From CBFGWV01 sp965652545 (GTDB lineage Bacteria > Pseudomonadota > Gammaproteobacteria > Competibacterales > Competibacteraceae), in assembly GCA_965652545.1 (NCBI GenBank), contig CBFGWV010000008.1, positions 1 to 52,282 of the forward strand: 52,282 nt of DNA, written 5' to 3'. Every line of letters starts with the position of its first letter. Positions within the stretch are counted from its first letter, which is position 1. Positions 42,873-52,168 of the stretch are shown piece after piece. The notes beneath the pieces were generated by a model. That model saw only the letters and a program-made list of their open reading frames with translations, made no database searches and had not been told where the DNA came from. Position numbers and translations under genes: made by a program.

Positions 42873-43835
42873 TTACTCCGCTTTGCCGTAGTCGATCACC
42901 ACCAGGCGGTCCGTGCCCGACTCAGCCCCCCATGCCTCGCCTGTGCGCCCCAGCATCTGCCGGACGCCGGCCCCGTCGCGGTCGGAGGGGTAGCTTTCGA
43001 ATGTTTCGCTGACCGGGTCGAAGCGCAGGATGGCATTGGCGCCGAAGTCCGTCAGCCACACCTGGTCGCGCTCGTCGACGTAGACGGCGTATGTCCGAGG
43101 CGCATCGCCGGGCAGGGGCCAGCTCTGCCAGCTTTCATCCGCCGGGTCGAATACACTGACCTGGCCTGAGATCCACTCACTGACCCAAATCCGCCCGCTG
43201 GAATCGGACCATACCCGACGGGCACCCTGGCCCGGCGTCGCCGGCTCAATGACCATGGCTTGGCCGGTATCGGTGTCGATCCGGGCAATATGGTTGCCGG
43301 CGAGGGAGGCGTAGTAGATCTCGCCATCGGGCGTTGCCGTAATACCGTATGGCCCGCGCCCGCGTGGCGCATCCCAGACATCCAGCTCGCCGCTGTCCGG
43401 GTCGAGCCGGCCGTAGATGCCGCTTTGCCCGGTAAACCACAATGTTCCGTCGCCATCGAAGGCGGCGGTATGCAGATTGGTGTAGCCGCTGTCCTCGGGC
43501 AGGGGGTACACCGCGACATCCTCAGTGTCGGTAGTGACTTTGACGATGGCATTGAGCCCGCCGTCAGTGACCCAGGCGTGGCCGTCGGGACCGACGATCA
43601 CACCGTGAGGGGCCGACCCTTCGCCCAGTGGGATCTGCCGAAACTCGCCGGTCTGGGGATACAAACGCCCGAGGGCGCCCTGGCCTTGGGCGGTGTACCA
43701 CACGCTGCCGTGGACCGCCGGCGCCACATCGTGGGGCCGCGCGCCGTCGGCAACCGGGTAATAGCGCACCTCATCCGCGACGGCGACGCCAAGTCCGGCG
43801 ACTACGCCCAGAACCAACCCGATCACCTTTTGCAT
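42873..43835 (-). CDS. Virginiamycin B lyase-like beta-propeller, secreted
   Basis: 320 residues with a Sec signal peptide (MQKVIGLVLGVVAGLGVAVA) and about seven repeats of the Vgb/NHL-like propeller (for example GHAWVTDGGLNAIVKV, GTLWFTGQSGIYGRLD, DQVWLTDFGANAILRF). True Vgb linearises streptogramin B antibiotics, but most family members have other, unknown roles, so antibiotic inactivation should not be assumed. The start at 43835 has GGAGG 7 bases upstream. It lies 58 bases upstream of the BTAD regulator on the same strand, possibly cotranscribed. Confidence 0.82.
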   Translation of the reverse strand: MQKVIGLVLGVVAGLGVAVADEVRYYPVADGARPHDVAPAVHGSVWYTAQGQGALGRLYPQTGEFRQIPLGEGSAPHGVIVGPDGHAWVTDGGLNAIVKVTTDTEDVAVYPLPEDSGYTNLHTAAFDGDGTLWFTGQSGIYGRLDPDSGELDVWDAPRGRGPYGITATPDGEIYYASLAGNHIARIDTDTGQAMVIEPATPGQGARRVWSDSSGRIWVSEWISGQVSVFDPADESWQSWPLPGDAPRTYAVYVDERDQVWLTDFGANAILRFDPVSETFESYPSDRDGAGVRQMLGRTGEAWGAESGTDRLVVIDYGKAE

Positions 43836-43915
43836 CGTGCCCCTCCTGCTGTCGTGTGGCCTCGTGCCTTTGAGCATAGGGGTGACCGGGTGTTCCGCGA
43901 ATCCACAGGATCAGG

Positions 43916-45682
43916 TCATGGCGGTGAAATGCCGAATGTCACCAGAACGCCCTTGTGATCGGATGGCCAGACCGCATCCGGCGTGAAGAACGTATCCTGC
44001 GAGTTTTCCTCGACGCGTTGATTCCTGACAATGGATGTGGAAGGGCCGATGACAATGCCCTCATCCACGACCAAACGCGGGTCGGGATGGTAAAAGACGA
44101 AATCGATCCGGTCCCGTTCATCCGCATTCGGTGCCCAGGTGAGTTGGCTCGGGCTTTTTTGCGCATTATCGGAAGGCCAGGTGAAACCGGGATGCGTTAC
44201 GGGATTGGGATGCAGTACCCGATACGCATCCAAATACCCGGCATCGTCAAGAAGCGTGGTGCTCGTCCATGGCACGATAGACCCATTGTGATCGAAAAGC
44301 TCGGCAGTCGCAGCCGTCCAATCGAGATGGGAGGGCTCATTGAAGTCACCGGCCATGATGACGATGCGCCCATTCTGCCGCTCGATCAGGGCGTCGTTGA
44401 CGAATTGGGCGATCGCGCCGGGACGCCCGGATGCGTCGTTGACCTGCAGAATGAGATCCACATCGACAATGGGTCCGGAGGGGATTTCATTCCAGCCGTA
44501 CTGGTACGTCGGTGTCGGTGCGGTTGCCCCGCCGCCGTACCCGCGGGGTAAGTAACAGGCGTAGTTTGTGTAGTCCAGATGCCCTGCGTACACGGCAATC
44601 TCGACACCGTTGACCGCGATAATGGCTTTGGAAAAACTTCCCAGTGTGGCGCTTGAAATAATCGGGTAACGGGAGATGATGGCAGTGTCATTTCCCGACT
44701 TGAAGGAGTGATACTGGAGTCCTCTGGATTGAAGTGAGCTGAGCACCCGGCTATGGAGATTCTGGTTGTTGTAATTGCGTACTTCGCTCATTGTTATGAC
44801 GTCTGAATTCGTCTGCACAACAGTGTCTATGATGCCGTCATATCCTCCAGAAACTGACGTTCCTTCTTGCCAGATGTTGAACTGCATTAACCTGATATGC
44901 GACGGATTTTCGGTACTGGAGACGTTGAAAAAAACAGGCAGTGAAAGCCATGTGTACTGGTCGTTTGCCAAAAGGAATGCTGCGTATTTTCCGGGTGGGA
45001 AGCCTGCCAGTGAGAAGTCGGTTTCGCCTGCGCTGGCAGGGGTATAGCGCCATGCGGTAGATGCATTGGTTTGCGAAAAAGCCCAAGGCCCGTCGCTTTG
45101 ATTCTGCCCATCGGCTCCCGGTCCGTCGAGGTAGCGCCAGATGCCGATCCAGTTGGTGGGCGAAGGGCTTATGTCACCATACTGAAAGCGAATGGTTTCC
45201 GCGGTCGAGTAGGTGGCTTTGCCTGTTATCAGAAAGCCGGGCTCGGATGGTGGGGTGGACGATGGCGCAACCGCGAAAAACACGGGGTCAGCCAGCCAAG
45301 TGTACTGGTCATTGGCCAGAAGAAAAGCGACATGACGCCCATGTGGCAGGTTTGCGCTATTGAACGCCAATGATCCACTGCTGACGTTGCCGACATATTG
45401 CCAGGTGATGGAGCCCGCACCACCGTTGTGGACCTGATTCCAGGGGCCTTGGCGGAGGCCGTTGTCAGGGTACGACCAAATGCCTACCCAGTGGGTAGCA
45501 CTCGGGCTTTGTATCCCGGCGACGTTCGCGACGATACTCTCCCCTGGCGAGTAAACGGATTTGTTCAGGGAAAACGTGGTTGCCGCCTGCAGTGAAAGTG
45601 GTAGCGTTGTCGCGACAACCAGCAAGATCAGTACGACGGCGGGGTGAACCATCCGCCTGCGAGGTCCGAGCGGCTCTGTCAT
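43916..45682 (-). CDS. Secreted endonuclease/exonuclease/phosphatase-family protein with duplicated N-terminal domain
   Basis: 588 residues. Signal peptide to about residue 33, then two copies of a roughly 105-residue beta-sandwich module (copy 1 from FSLNKSVYSPGESI, copy 2 from FLITGKATYSTAET), each with WVGIW or WIGIW and FLLANDQYTWL. From about residue 264 an EEP domain follows: IRLMQFNIWQ, catalytic Glu in SEVRNYNN, GDFNEPSHLDW and the terminal DHKGVLVTF. Such enzymes cleave phosphodiester or phosphate-ester bonds in nucleic acids or lipids; the substrate is unknown. The gene looks less GC-rich and uses more A/T-ending codons than its neighbours, suggesting transfer. AAGGAAGG precedes the start. 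Confidence 0.85.
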   Translation of the reverse strand: MTEPLGPRRRMVHPAVVLILLVVATTLPLSLQAATTFSLNKSVYSPGESIVANVAGIQSPSATHWVGIWSYPDNGLRQGPWNQVHNGGAGSITWQYVGNVSSGSLAFNSANLPHGRHVAFLLANDQYTWLADPVFFAVAPSSTPPSEPGFLITGKATYSTAETIRFQYGDISPSPTNWIGIWRYLDGPGADGQNQSDGPWAFSQTNASTAWRYTPASAGETDFSLAGFPPGKYAAFLLANDQYTWLSLPVFFNVSSTENPSHIRLMQFNIWQEGTSVSGGYDGIIDTVVQTNSDVITMSEVRNYNNQNLHSRVLSSLQSRGLQYHSFKSGNDTAIISRYPIISSATLGSFSKAIIAVNGVEIAVYAGHLDYTNYACYLPRGYGGGATAPTPTYQYGWNEIPSGPIVDVDLILQVNDASGRPGAIAQFVNDALIERQNGRIVIMAGDFNEPSHLDWTAATAELFDHNGSIVPWTSTTLLDDAGYLDAYRVLHPNPVTHPGFTWPSDNAQKSPSQLTWAPNADERDRIDFVFYHPDPRLVVDEGIVIGPSTSIVRNQRVEENSQDTFFTPDAVWPSDHKGVLVTFGISPP

Positions 45683-45963
45683 GGTGGTGCCTTCCTTTGT
45701 TATGGTTTTGAGTTGTTTGAATAGCTCGCACTTCGATGGTGCGATGCGGTATTTATACGCACATCCATGTGACGTTGTTCATCTGATCCCAGATAAGAAA
45801 ATAGTATGTCATGGCGCGGTCGTTTTGCTGTTATCGACGGTTTATGTCCTGCATGCGAACATGCTTTTGTTGTTGCCCGGCCGTGCAATGTTTGTACTTA
45901 GCGTAAAAAAACAATCGTTACGGCTTTTCCGTTGCGGTATGATTGGTAAGGTTTTCCTGGAAA

Positions 45964-46734
45964 ATGCACGCAAGCGATATGCACTCTGCTCGTGATGGTA
46001 AAGAACTCGAACCCCGCAAGGTCAGGCCCGCAAACTCTCCGGCCTTGAAGGGCTTATTGTTCGATAAGGACGGGACATTGCTCGATTATGCTGCAAGCTG
46101 GTCGTCGATTAATCGACTGGCGGCGGCGCGGGCGGCCGGGGACGACCCGGACAAGGCCGCGGAGCTGTTGCGATTAGCCGGCGCCTGCCCTGACTCGGGC
46201 AATGCCAAGGCGGACAGTCTGCTGGCCGCTGCCAATACGGCAGAAATAGCCGCGGCCTGGGTGGAGGCTGGCAGCCCCTGGGATCACGCCACGCTGGTGT
46301 CGATTCTCGATACGATCTTCCAGTCTGGTGTAGCCAATGCCGTGGCGGTTACCGATCTGGATCATTTCTTCTCCCGGCTCAAGGCCCGCGGGTTGAAATT
46401 GGGTATTGCCAGCAGCGACAGCGAGACGGCCATCGCGGCCATGGTCGAGCGCTTCGGTATCGGCCAGTACATTGACTTCATTGCCGGCTACGACAGTGGC
46501 CACGGTGCAAAACCCGGCCCGGGCATGATGCTCGCGTTCTGCCGGGCCACCGGTTTGCAGCCCCATACCGTGGCGGTTGTCGGAGATAACGGCCACGATG
46601 TCGAAATGGGCAAGTCCGCCGGTGCTGCGCTTACGGTCGGAGTACTGACCGGCACCGGTACGGTGGACTCCCTTGCCGCTGCGGACTTGTGCCTCAATAG
46701 TATCGAGACGTTGGAATCGGTTCTGTTCGAGTAA
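45964..46734 (+). CDS. HAD-superfamily phosphatase, Gph/PGP-like
   Basis: 256 residues. HAD motif I is LLFDKDGTLLDY, motif II LGIASSDSET, motif III around GAKPGPGMML, and motif IV VVGDNGHDVEMGKSAGA. The cap is of the helical type, as in phosphoglycolate phosphatase and related HAD-IA enzymes. The substrate is probably a small phosphorylated metabolite. The N-terminal 30 residues are poorly conserved in appearance, so the true start could be the ATG at 45979 or later. The 281-base upstream gap is AT-rich and holds its promoter, plus a short hairpin (TCGCAC...GTGCGA near 45727-45745). Confidence 0.85.
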   Translation: MHASDMHSARDGKELEPRKVRPANSPALKGLLFDKDGTLLDYAASWSSINRLAAARAAGDDPDKAAELLRLAGACPDSGNAKADSLLAAANTAEIAAAWVEAGSPWDHATLVSILDTIFQSGVANAVAVTDLDHFFSRLKARGLKLGIASSDSETAIAAMVERFGIGQYIDFIAGYDSGHGAKPGPGMMLAFCRATGLQPHTVAVVGDNGHDVEMGKSAGAALTVGVLTGTGTVDSLAAADLCLNSIETLESVLFE

Positions 46735-46786
46735 TCCGCCGTGTCTCCGGCGCCACGGCGGGTCGTCCGTGGCGCGGTTCGCCCTG

Positions 46787-48010
46787 TTATTTCGTCTTCC
46801 AGTTTTGGAACCGCTGCTCCAACGCTGCGCCGTTGGTGTTCCAGAAATTGACATTGGTCAGCAGGGCGTTCTTGATGTTCTGCGGCGCTGTGGGCATGTT
46901 CTTCAGCAAACCCGGTTCGATCAAGCTCACGGCCTTGAGATTGACCGGACCGTACGGCCGGCGTTCGGGGAATTTGGCGATGACCTCGGGTGTCATGGCA
47001 AAGTTGATGAAATCGTAGGCCGAGTCGATATTGGGCGAGCCCTTGCGGATGACCCAGAAATCCATTGTGTAAATGATGTTGTGCCAAAGAACCTCCACGG
47101 GTTCGCCCTTCATCTGGGCACGAACGGATGCACCGCTGTTGCCGGTCATCATGACCACCTCACCCTCGGTGAGCAGGTTGGTCGGCGTGCTGCCCTCATC
47201 CCACCAGACGATGTCCGGCTTGATCTGATCGAGCTTGGCAAAGGCCCGGTCGACACCCGCTGGCGTTGCCAATGTGGTGTACACGTCGGTCACGGCGACA
47301 CCGTCGGCCATGAGGGCGATTTCCAGCAACCACTGCACCTGGTCGCGCAGACCGCGCTTGCCGGGGATGGTGTCGGTGCTCCAGAGGTCCGACCAGGACA
47401 CCGGCGCGCGTGCGACGGTCTGCGGGTTGTAGACCAGCACGAATGACCAGACGATGAAGCCGACGCCGCAGTCCTGTATACCTGTGGGCAAAAAGTCGTT
47501 CCGGTCCCGGATGCGGTTCCAGTCGATGCGCTCCCACAGGCCTTCCTCGCAGCCGCGTTGGACGTCCGAGAACTCGACGTCGACCACATCCCAGGGCTTG
47601 CCGGCATTCAAGGCATCGCGAATCTCGCCCATGGTGCCGCCGAAGGTGTCCTCCTGGTAGGCGGTATTCGTCGTCTCGGCAAATGGAGCGAAGAACACCT
47701 CCCGCTGCGCCTCCTGGTAACCGCCGCCCCAGGAAACGAACGTCATCGGTTGCCGCGGAGCGGACGTGGCCGGCTGCACCGGCGCCGGTGCACCCGGCGG
47801 TGTGCTGGGTGCTGTGGCGACACGCACCGTGGGTGCCGGCGCGGCAACAGGGGCGGGCGTGCCAACCACCGACGGCGTTGCCGCTTGGGCGCGATAGGGC
47901 GCAGCGGGTGGCCGGTCATCGCCGAACCACGATTGGGTGCCCAGCATCAGGACGGCGATCAACACCAGGTTGCCGGCGCAGGCCAGTGTAATGGTCAGGA
48001 TACGTTTCAT
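46787..48010 (-). CDS. Orphan membrane-tethered extracellular solute-binding protein, paralogue of 6245-7534
   Basis: 407 residues. Uncleaved anchor helix (about 5-25), Ala/Pro-rich linker to about residue 90, then a PotD-like binding domain (MTFVSWGGGYQEAQREVFFA). It shares with the first copy the pattern VVDVEFSDVQRGCEEGL / VVDMEIIDILQGCDEGV, the identical AFAKLDQIKP and the C-terminal FxNWK/FKRW end. No permease gene is adjacent on this strand. I start at the ATG at 48010 (AGAGAAG upstream); an ATG eight codons earlier is possible. It may collect polyamines or another cation, or act as a sensor. Confidence 0.78.
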   Translation of the reverse strand: MKRILTITLACAGNLVLIAVLMLGTQSWFGDDRPPAAPYRAQAATPSVVGTPAPVAAPAPTVRVATAPSTPPGAPAPVQPATSAPRQPMTFVSWGGGYQEAQREVFFAPFAETTNTAYQEDTFGGTMGEIRDALNAGKPWDVVDVEFSDVQRGCEEGLWERIDWNRIRDRNDFLPTGIQDCGVGFIVWSFVLVYNPQTVARAPVSWSDLWSTDTIPGKRGLRDQVQWLLEIALMADGVAVTDVYTTLATPAGVDRAFAKLDQIKPDIVWWDEGSTPTNLLTEGEVVMMTGNSGASVRAQMKGEPVEVLWHNIIYTMDFWVIRKGSPNIDSAYDFINFAMTPEVIAKFPERRPYGPVNLKAVSLIEPGLLKNMPTAPQNIKNALLTNVNFWNTNGAALEQRFQNWKTK

Positions 48011-48090
48011 TGCGGCGCTTCTCTGTGGCGTCATGGACGCACCGGGCCATTGCGTTATCCATCGCCCGGTGCGTCCATTGGTTCAGCCGT

Positions 48091-48257
48091 TAGGAGCCTG
48101 TCGGACTTGAGGCTGTCCTACTGCGGGAAGCCGGATATCGGTCATATTTCCCGATCCTTTTTGTCAGATAGCTACCGCTATCTTCCGCAAACGATCGAAA
48201 AATCTGCCTCGCTACCGACTCCCCTCGCTACGGACGCTCAAGTCAGACAGCCTCCCA
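48091..48257. mobile_element. 167-bp MITE-like element, copy 2 (inverted)
   Basis: Same length and largely the same sequence as copy 1 at 40651-40817 but in the opposite orientation. Its left end is intact (TAGGAGCCTGTCGGACTT), and its right end carries several substitutions. It lies between the tethered binding protein and the phosphonate-type permease gene, both on the minus strand. Confidence 0.78.
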
Positions 48258-48306
48258 GGGCTGTCGTCGGCCGGCGCATACCTCACCGGCCCATGCTTGG
48301 GTTCAA

Positions 48307-50013
48307 TCAGCGAATCAGTGCCACGCCCCTCACCCCGGCCAGACGCAGGATGAGTTTGGCCAGCAGTAACATGCCCACGACCACTGCCATGATGCAGGCG
48401 GAGAACGCCGCGGCCTGATTCACCGCGCCACGGTCGGTCAGTTGCAGCACCGAGACGGCCGCAACCTGCGTGGACGGCGTGACCATGAAGATCACCGCTG
48501 AGAGCGTGACCATGGCGCGCATGAACAAGAACACCGCCACCCCCAGCAAGGTCGGCCAGACCAGCGGCAGGGTGACCCGCCAGAGGGTGCGCAACAGGCC
48601 GGCGCCCAGGACGGTGGAGGCCTCGTCGAAGGTGTGGCTGATCTGCTTGAGGCTGGTCGAGCTGATCAGGAAGGCCTGTGCGTGCATGTAGTACACGTTG
48701 AGCAGGGCGATGATCAGCAGCGTGCCGTAGAGCACGTTCAACGGGTTGTTCGGGTCGTTGAACGCCAGAATGTAACCCAGGCCAAGCACCATGCCTGGGA
48801 CGGCCGAGGACAGGATCGACAGGAACGTCAGCGGGCCGGTCAGCGCGTTGCGCAGTTTGTGCACGACGATGGCCGCCAGCGCGGTGATGATCACCCCCAG
48901 GGCGGCGGTCAGAAAGCCTACGGTGATGCTGTTCCACAACGGCCCGATGCCGTTCTGCACATCGAAATTGTAGTGGCGCAGGGTCAAGCTCATGTTGTAC
49001 GGCCACAGGCGCACGAAACTGGCGAAGACAACGATGCCGACCACCGACAGAAAGACCAGCGCGACCCCCCAGGCATACACGCTGAACGCCAGGTCGCGGC
49101 GCGGCTTTCGGTGTATCACCAGCGGGCGGGAGTGCGCGCTCACCAGGTCGAACTGACGCCGGGTCAGGCGCTTTTCGATGAGCTTGGCGATGGCCGCCGG
49201 CACCAGCAAGACCACGCCGATGACCGCGCCCAGCTCGAACTGCGCCTGGCCGATGACCTGGTTGTAGACCTCCGTCGCCAGCACGTTGAAGTCGCCACCG
49301 ATCACCATGGGGTTGCCGAAGTCGGTCATCACCAGCGTGAACACGACGAAGCAGGCCGCGGCGATACCGTAGCGGGTGGAGGGCAGCGTGATGGTGCGGA
49401 AGCTGCGCCAGGCGTTGGCGCCGAGCATCTCGGCCGACTCGTACAAGCGCGAATCGGCCACCGCCAGCGCCGCCGACAGAATCAGCAGCGCGTAGGGGAA
49501 GGCGAACAGCAGGTTGGCGATGGCCACACCCCAGTAGCCGTAGATCTCGATCTCCCAGCCAAACGTGCGATTGAGCAAGCCGTTGCGGCCCAACAGCAGG
49601 AGCAGCCCTTGGCCCTGCACCAGGGACGGGGCGAACAAGGGCATCAGCGCGATAAAGCGAAGCACCGGCTTGAACGGGATCGCCGTGCGCTGTAGCGCAT
49701 AGGCGTAACCGTAGGCCAGCGACACCGCCAGCGCGGTGGAGGCGGTGGACATCAGCACGCTGTTGCGTACCAGCTCCCAGAAGCGAGTCGTGCCGAATGT
49801 CGCGATATAGTTGGCCCAGCCCAGGCCGTCGCCGGTCTGCACGCTGCGGCTGAGAATCGTGTACAGCGGATAGACCAGGAACACCAGCAGCGGCACTGCG
49901 ACCGCGAGGGTCAGTGCCCAGCGCGTGACGACCTCGAAGTCGCGCGCCGGCGGCTCCACCGCCGCGGTTTGCGTGGCCACCTGGGCGCTCATCAGACCGC
50001 TCAGCCAGCGCAT
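48307..50013 (-). CDS. Putative 2-aminoethylphosphonate-type ABC transporter permease (fused)
   Basis: 568-residue permease with two homologous permease halves fused in one chain, about 12 helices, as in FbpB/SfuB iron permeases and the putative 2-aminoethylphosphonate permease family. EAA-like loops are visible in each half (EMLGANAWRSFRTITLP; EASTVLGAGLLRTLWRVTLP). The similarity of the partner binding protein points to phosphonate rather than iron, but ferric iron cannot be excluded. Start at the ATG at 50013 with GGGAG upstream. Last gene of a three-gene minus-strand operon. Confidence 0.8.
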   Translation of the reverse strand: MRWLSGLMSAQVATQTAAVEPPARDFEVVTRWALTLAVAVPLLVFLVYPLYTILSRSVQTGDGLGWANYIATFGTTRFWELVRNSVLMSTASTALAVSLAYGYAYALQRTAIPFKPVLRFIALMPLFAPSLVQGQGLLLLLGRNGLLNRTFGWEIEIYGYWGVAIANLLFAFPYALLILSAALAVADSRLYESAEMLGANAWRSFRTITLPSTRYGIAAACFVVFTLVMTDFGNPMVIGGDFNVLATEVYNQVIGQAQFELGAVIGVVLLVPAAIAKLIEKRLTRRQFDLVSAHSRPLVIHRKPRRDLAFSVYAWGVALVFLSVVGIVVFASFVRLWPYNMSLTLRHYNFDVQNGIGPLWNSITVGFLTAALGVIITALAAIVVHKLRNALTGPLTFLSILSSAVPGMVLGLGYILAFNDPNNPLNVLYGTLLIIALLNVYYMHAQAFLISSTSLKQISHTFDEASTVLGAGLLRTLWRVTLPLVWPTLLGVAVFLFMRAMVTLSAVIFMVTPSTQVAAVSVLQLTDRGAVNQAAAFSACIMAVVVGMLLLAKLILRLAGVRGVALIR

Positions 50014-50062
50014 GATGTGTCTCCCGCCCGGTTGCGTCCGGGCCGTGCGCACAGCGCGGCCA

Positions 50063-51103
50063 TCAGTGGAGCACCTTCAGCGCTGGGGCGGGCAGGCGTA
50101 GCCCCACGCGCTCGTTCAGTGCGGGGACCGGGGTTGCACCGTGGACTTCGGCCATCAGCCGGTGGCTGCCATCGGCGGTGGCCACGACGATGCGTGAAAG
50201 ATTGCCCAGGTACACGACCTCGGCCACATTGCCGGTGACCAGGTTGTCGCCGCCGGCGGCCGGGTCGGTCAGGGTGATCGCCTCCGGCCGTATCGCCAGC
50301 AGGCGGGGTTGTTCGGACTGACCGGCCGCGACGGTCAGCGGCGCGCCGGCGAAGCGCACGCCGCCATCGCTGGCGCAGGTAACATCCAGGACGTTCATGC
50401 GGCCGATGAACTCGGCCACGAAGCGGGTGGCCGGCGACTCGTACAAGCCCGTCGGCGTACCGATCTGCTCGATGGCACCGCCGCGCATCACCACGATGCG
50501 GTCGGCCATCGTCAGGGCCTCATCCTGGTCGTGCGTGACCATGATGGTGGTGATGCCCAAGCGGCGCTGCACGTCGCGGATCTCGAAGCGCAGATCCTCG
50601 CGCACCTTGGCATCCAGGGCGGACAGGGGTTCGTCCAACAGCAGCACCGCCGGGTCCGGCGCCAGGGCGCGGGCCAGCGCAATGCGCTGCTGCTGCCCGC
50701 CCGAGAGTTGGGCGGGCAGCTTGTGCGCCTGGTCGGCCAGATGAACCAGCTTCAACATCGCCTCCACCCGCGGGCCGATCTCGGCCTTGGGGCGGCGCCT
50801 GCATTCCAAGCCGTAAGCCACGTTGCGCGCGGCGCTTAAGTTTGGAAACAGCGAGTACGATTGGAAGACCACGCCGAAATTGCGTTGCCGGGCCGGAACC
50901 TGGGCAAGGTCGGTGTCGCCCAGGCGCACCTCGCCCGAGTCCGCCAGTTCCAGCCCCGCGATCACGCGCAGCAGTGTGGTCTTGCCGCAGCCGGAGGGCC
51001 CGAGGAAGCAGACGAATTCACCGGATTCGATATCCAGCGACACCCGCTTCAAAGCCTCGATACCCCCGAAGCGCTTGACGATGTCAGAGAGGCTCAGCTT
51101 CAC
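50063..51103 (-). CDS. Putative 2-aminoethylphosphonate-type ABC transporter ATP-binding protein
   Basis: 346-residue ATPase: Walker A GPSGCGKTT, Q-loop QSYSLFPNL, signature LSGGQQQR, Walker B VLLLDEPLSALDAKVR, H-loop VTHDQ, then a TOBE domain (LLAIRPEAITLTDPA). It belongs to the spermidine/iron/phosphonate (CUT2-like) group. GTG start with a GGGGGA site. It lies between the permease and binding-protein genes, with 49- and 19-base gaps, so one operon. Confidence 0.85.
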   Translation of the reverse strand: MKLSLSDIVKRFGGIEALKRVSLDIESGEFVCFLGPSGCGKTTLLRVIAGLELADSGEVRLGDTDLAQVPARQRNFGVVFQSYSLFPNLSAARNVAYGLECRRRPKAEIGPRVEAMLKLVHLADQAHKLPAQLSGGQQQRIALARALAPDPAVLLLDEPLSALDAKVREDLRFEIRDVQRRLGITTIMVTHDQDEALTMADRIVVMRGGAIEQIGTPTGLYESPATRFVAEFIGRMNVLDVTCASDGGVRFAGAPLTVAAGQSEQPRLLAIRPEAITLTDPAAGGDNLVTGNVAEVVYLGNLSRIVVATADGSHRLMAEVHGATPVPALNERVGLRLPAPALKVLH

Positions 51104-51122
51104 GACGATCGATCCCCCGACT

Positions 51123-52127
51123 TTAGCGTTCGAAACGCTTTTGCCATTCGGCGATCACCGGCTCCTTGTCGGCCGCCGACTTGACGAAGTCCATGTCGTA
51201 CATGACCGAGCCGATGTCGGCGGGCAGGCCGGCTTTGACGAACTTCTCGGGCATGTCGCCGCCGGGGATGGTGACGATTTCCTTCCAGTTGTAATACTCG
51301 TTGGCCGCCGAGGTGCTCACGGTCCAGTCGAGGAAGCGCTTGGCGGCGTCCTTGTTCTTGGACGAAGCCATCAGGGCGTTGGCCTCCAGCTCGCTGCCGG
51401 CGCCTTCCGCGGGGATGACCATGGTGATCGGGTAGCCCTCGTCGATGTTCTTGATCGCGCGCAGGGCGAACGAGGCGCCGATGGCGAACTCGCCGGCGCT
51501 GGCGGCGTTGCATGGCTTGGAGCCGGACTTGATGTACTGGGCGATGTTCTTGTCCAACTCGGTCAGGTAGGCCCAGCCGGCCTCCTCACCCATCATCTGC
51601 AGGATCGATTCGATCTGGATGTAGCCGGTGCCGGAGCTCGCCGGGTTGGGCATGACGATCTCGCCCTTGTACACCGGGTCGGTCAGATCGGCCCAGGAGG
51701 TGGGCATGGGCAGGTTCTTCTCAGCCAGACGCTCATTGTTCACGCACAGGGCGGCCATGTAGCCGGTGACGGCGAACCAGTGACCGTCCGCGTCGCGGAA
51801 GCGCGCCGGTACGGCGTCGATGCCCTGGGGCGCGTAGGCCTCAGTCATCGCGATGATGCGCGGGTCGACCATGCTGGTGACCGCCCAGCCCCAGATGACA
51901 TCGTGCTGCGGGTTGGCCGCCTCGGCCAGGATGCGGGCACCCAGATCGCCGGTGGACAGGCGCAGGACATTGACCTCCAGGTCCGGCAGGTCCTTCTTGG
52001 CCGCATCGAGGAAGGCGGCCAGCTCATCCTCTTCATAGGAGGTGTAGACGGTAATCGTATCGGCCAGCACGGCGGTGCTGCAGAGCATGAGCCCGGCAGC
52101 GGCAAGCAGAGAGTTCAGGCGACGCAT
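51123..52127 (-). CDS. Putative 2-aminoethylphosphonate-type ABC transporter substrate-binding protein
   Basis: 334-residue periplasmic binding protein; the signal peptide ends STAVLA at residue 22. The sequence TVYTSYEEDELAAFLDAA, NPQHDVIWGWAVTSMVDP and MPNPASSGTGYIQIESILQM matches the family annotated as putative 2-aminoethylphosphonate binding proteins, relatives of ferric-ion binders such as FbpA. The Tyr-Tyr iron ligands typical of FbpA are not obvious, which favours phosphonate. No phosphonate catabolic gene (phnW, phnX) is in the window. GAGGAG lies 8 bases before the ATG. First gene of the operon. Confidence 0.83.
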   Translation of the reverse strand: MRRLNSLLAAAGLMLCSTAVLADTITVYTSYEEDELAAFLDAAKKDLPDLEVNVLRLSTGDLGARILAEAANPQHDVIWGWAVTSMVDPRIIAMTEAYAPQGIDAVPARFRDADGHWFAVTGYMAALCVNNERLAEKNLPMPTSWADLTDPVYKGEIVMPNPASSGTGYIQIESILQMMGEEAGWAYLTELDKNIAQYIKSGSKPCNAASAGEFAIGASFALRAIKNIDEGYPITMVIPAEGAGSELEANALMASSKNKDAAKRFLDWTVSTSAANEYYNWKEIVTIPGGDMPEKFVKAGLPADIGSVMYDMDFVKSAADKEPVIAEWQKRFER

Positions 52128-52168
52128 GGACGGATCTCCTCGTGTATTCCCCAGGTGTGATTTTTTAT

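Noticed and set aside
42873..43835. Streptogramin B resistance gene
   Set aside because: The propeller fold is shared by many proteins of unknown role, and the Sec signal and context do not support a cytoplasmic antibiotic lyase.
45681..45995. 104-codon plus-strand frame in the AT-rich gap before the HAD gene
   Set aside because: Its codon pattern is unlike the genome, it overlaps the HAD gene start in another frame and has no ribosome-binding site; the region looks like promoter DNA.
48307..52127. Ferric-iron ABC importer (fbpABC)
   Set aside because: The fused permease fits, but the binding protein reads closer to the putative 2-aminoethylphosphonate family and the tyrosine iron ligands are not evident; kept as an alternative rather than the call.
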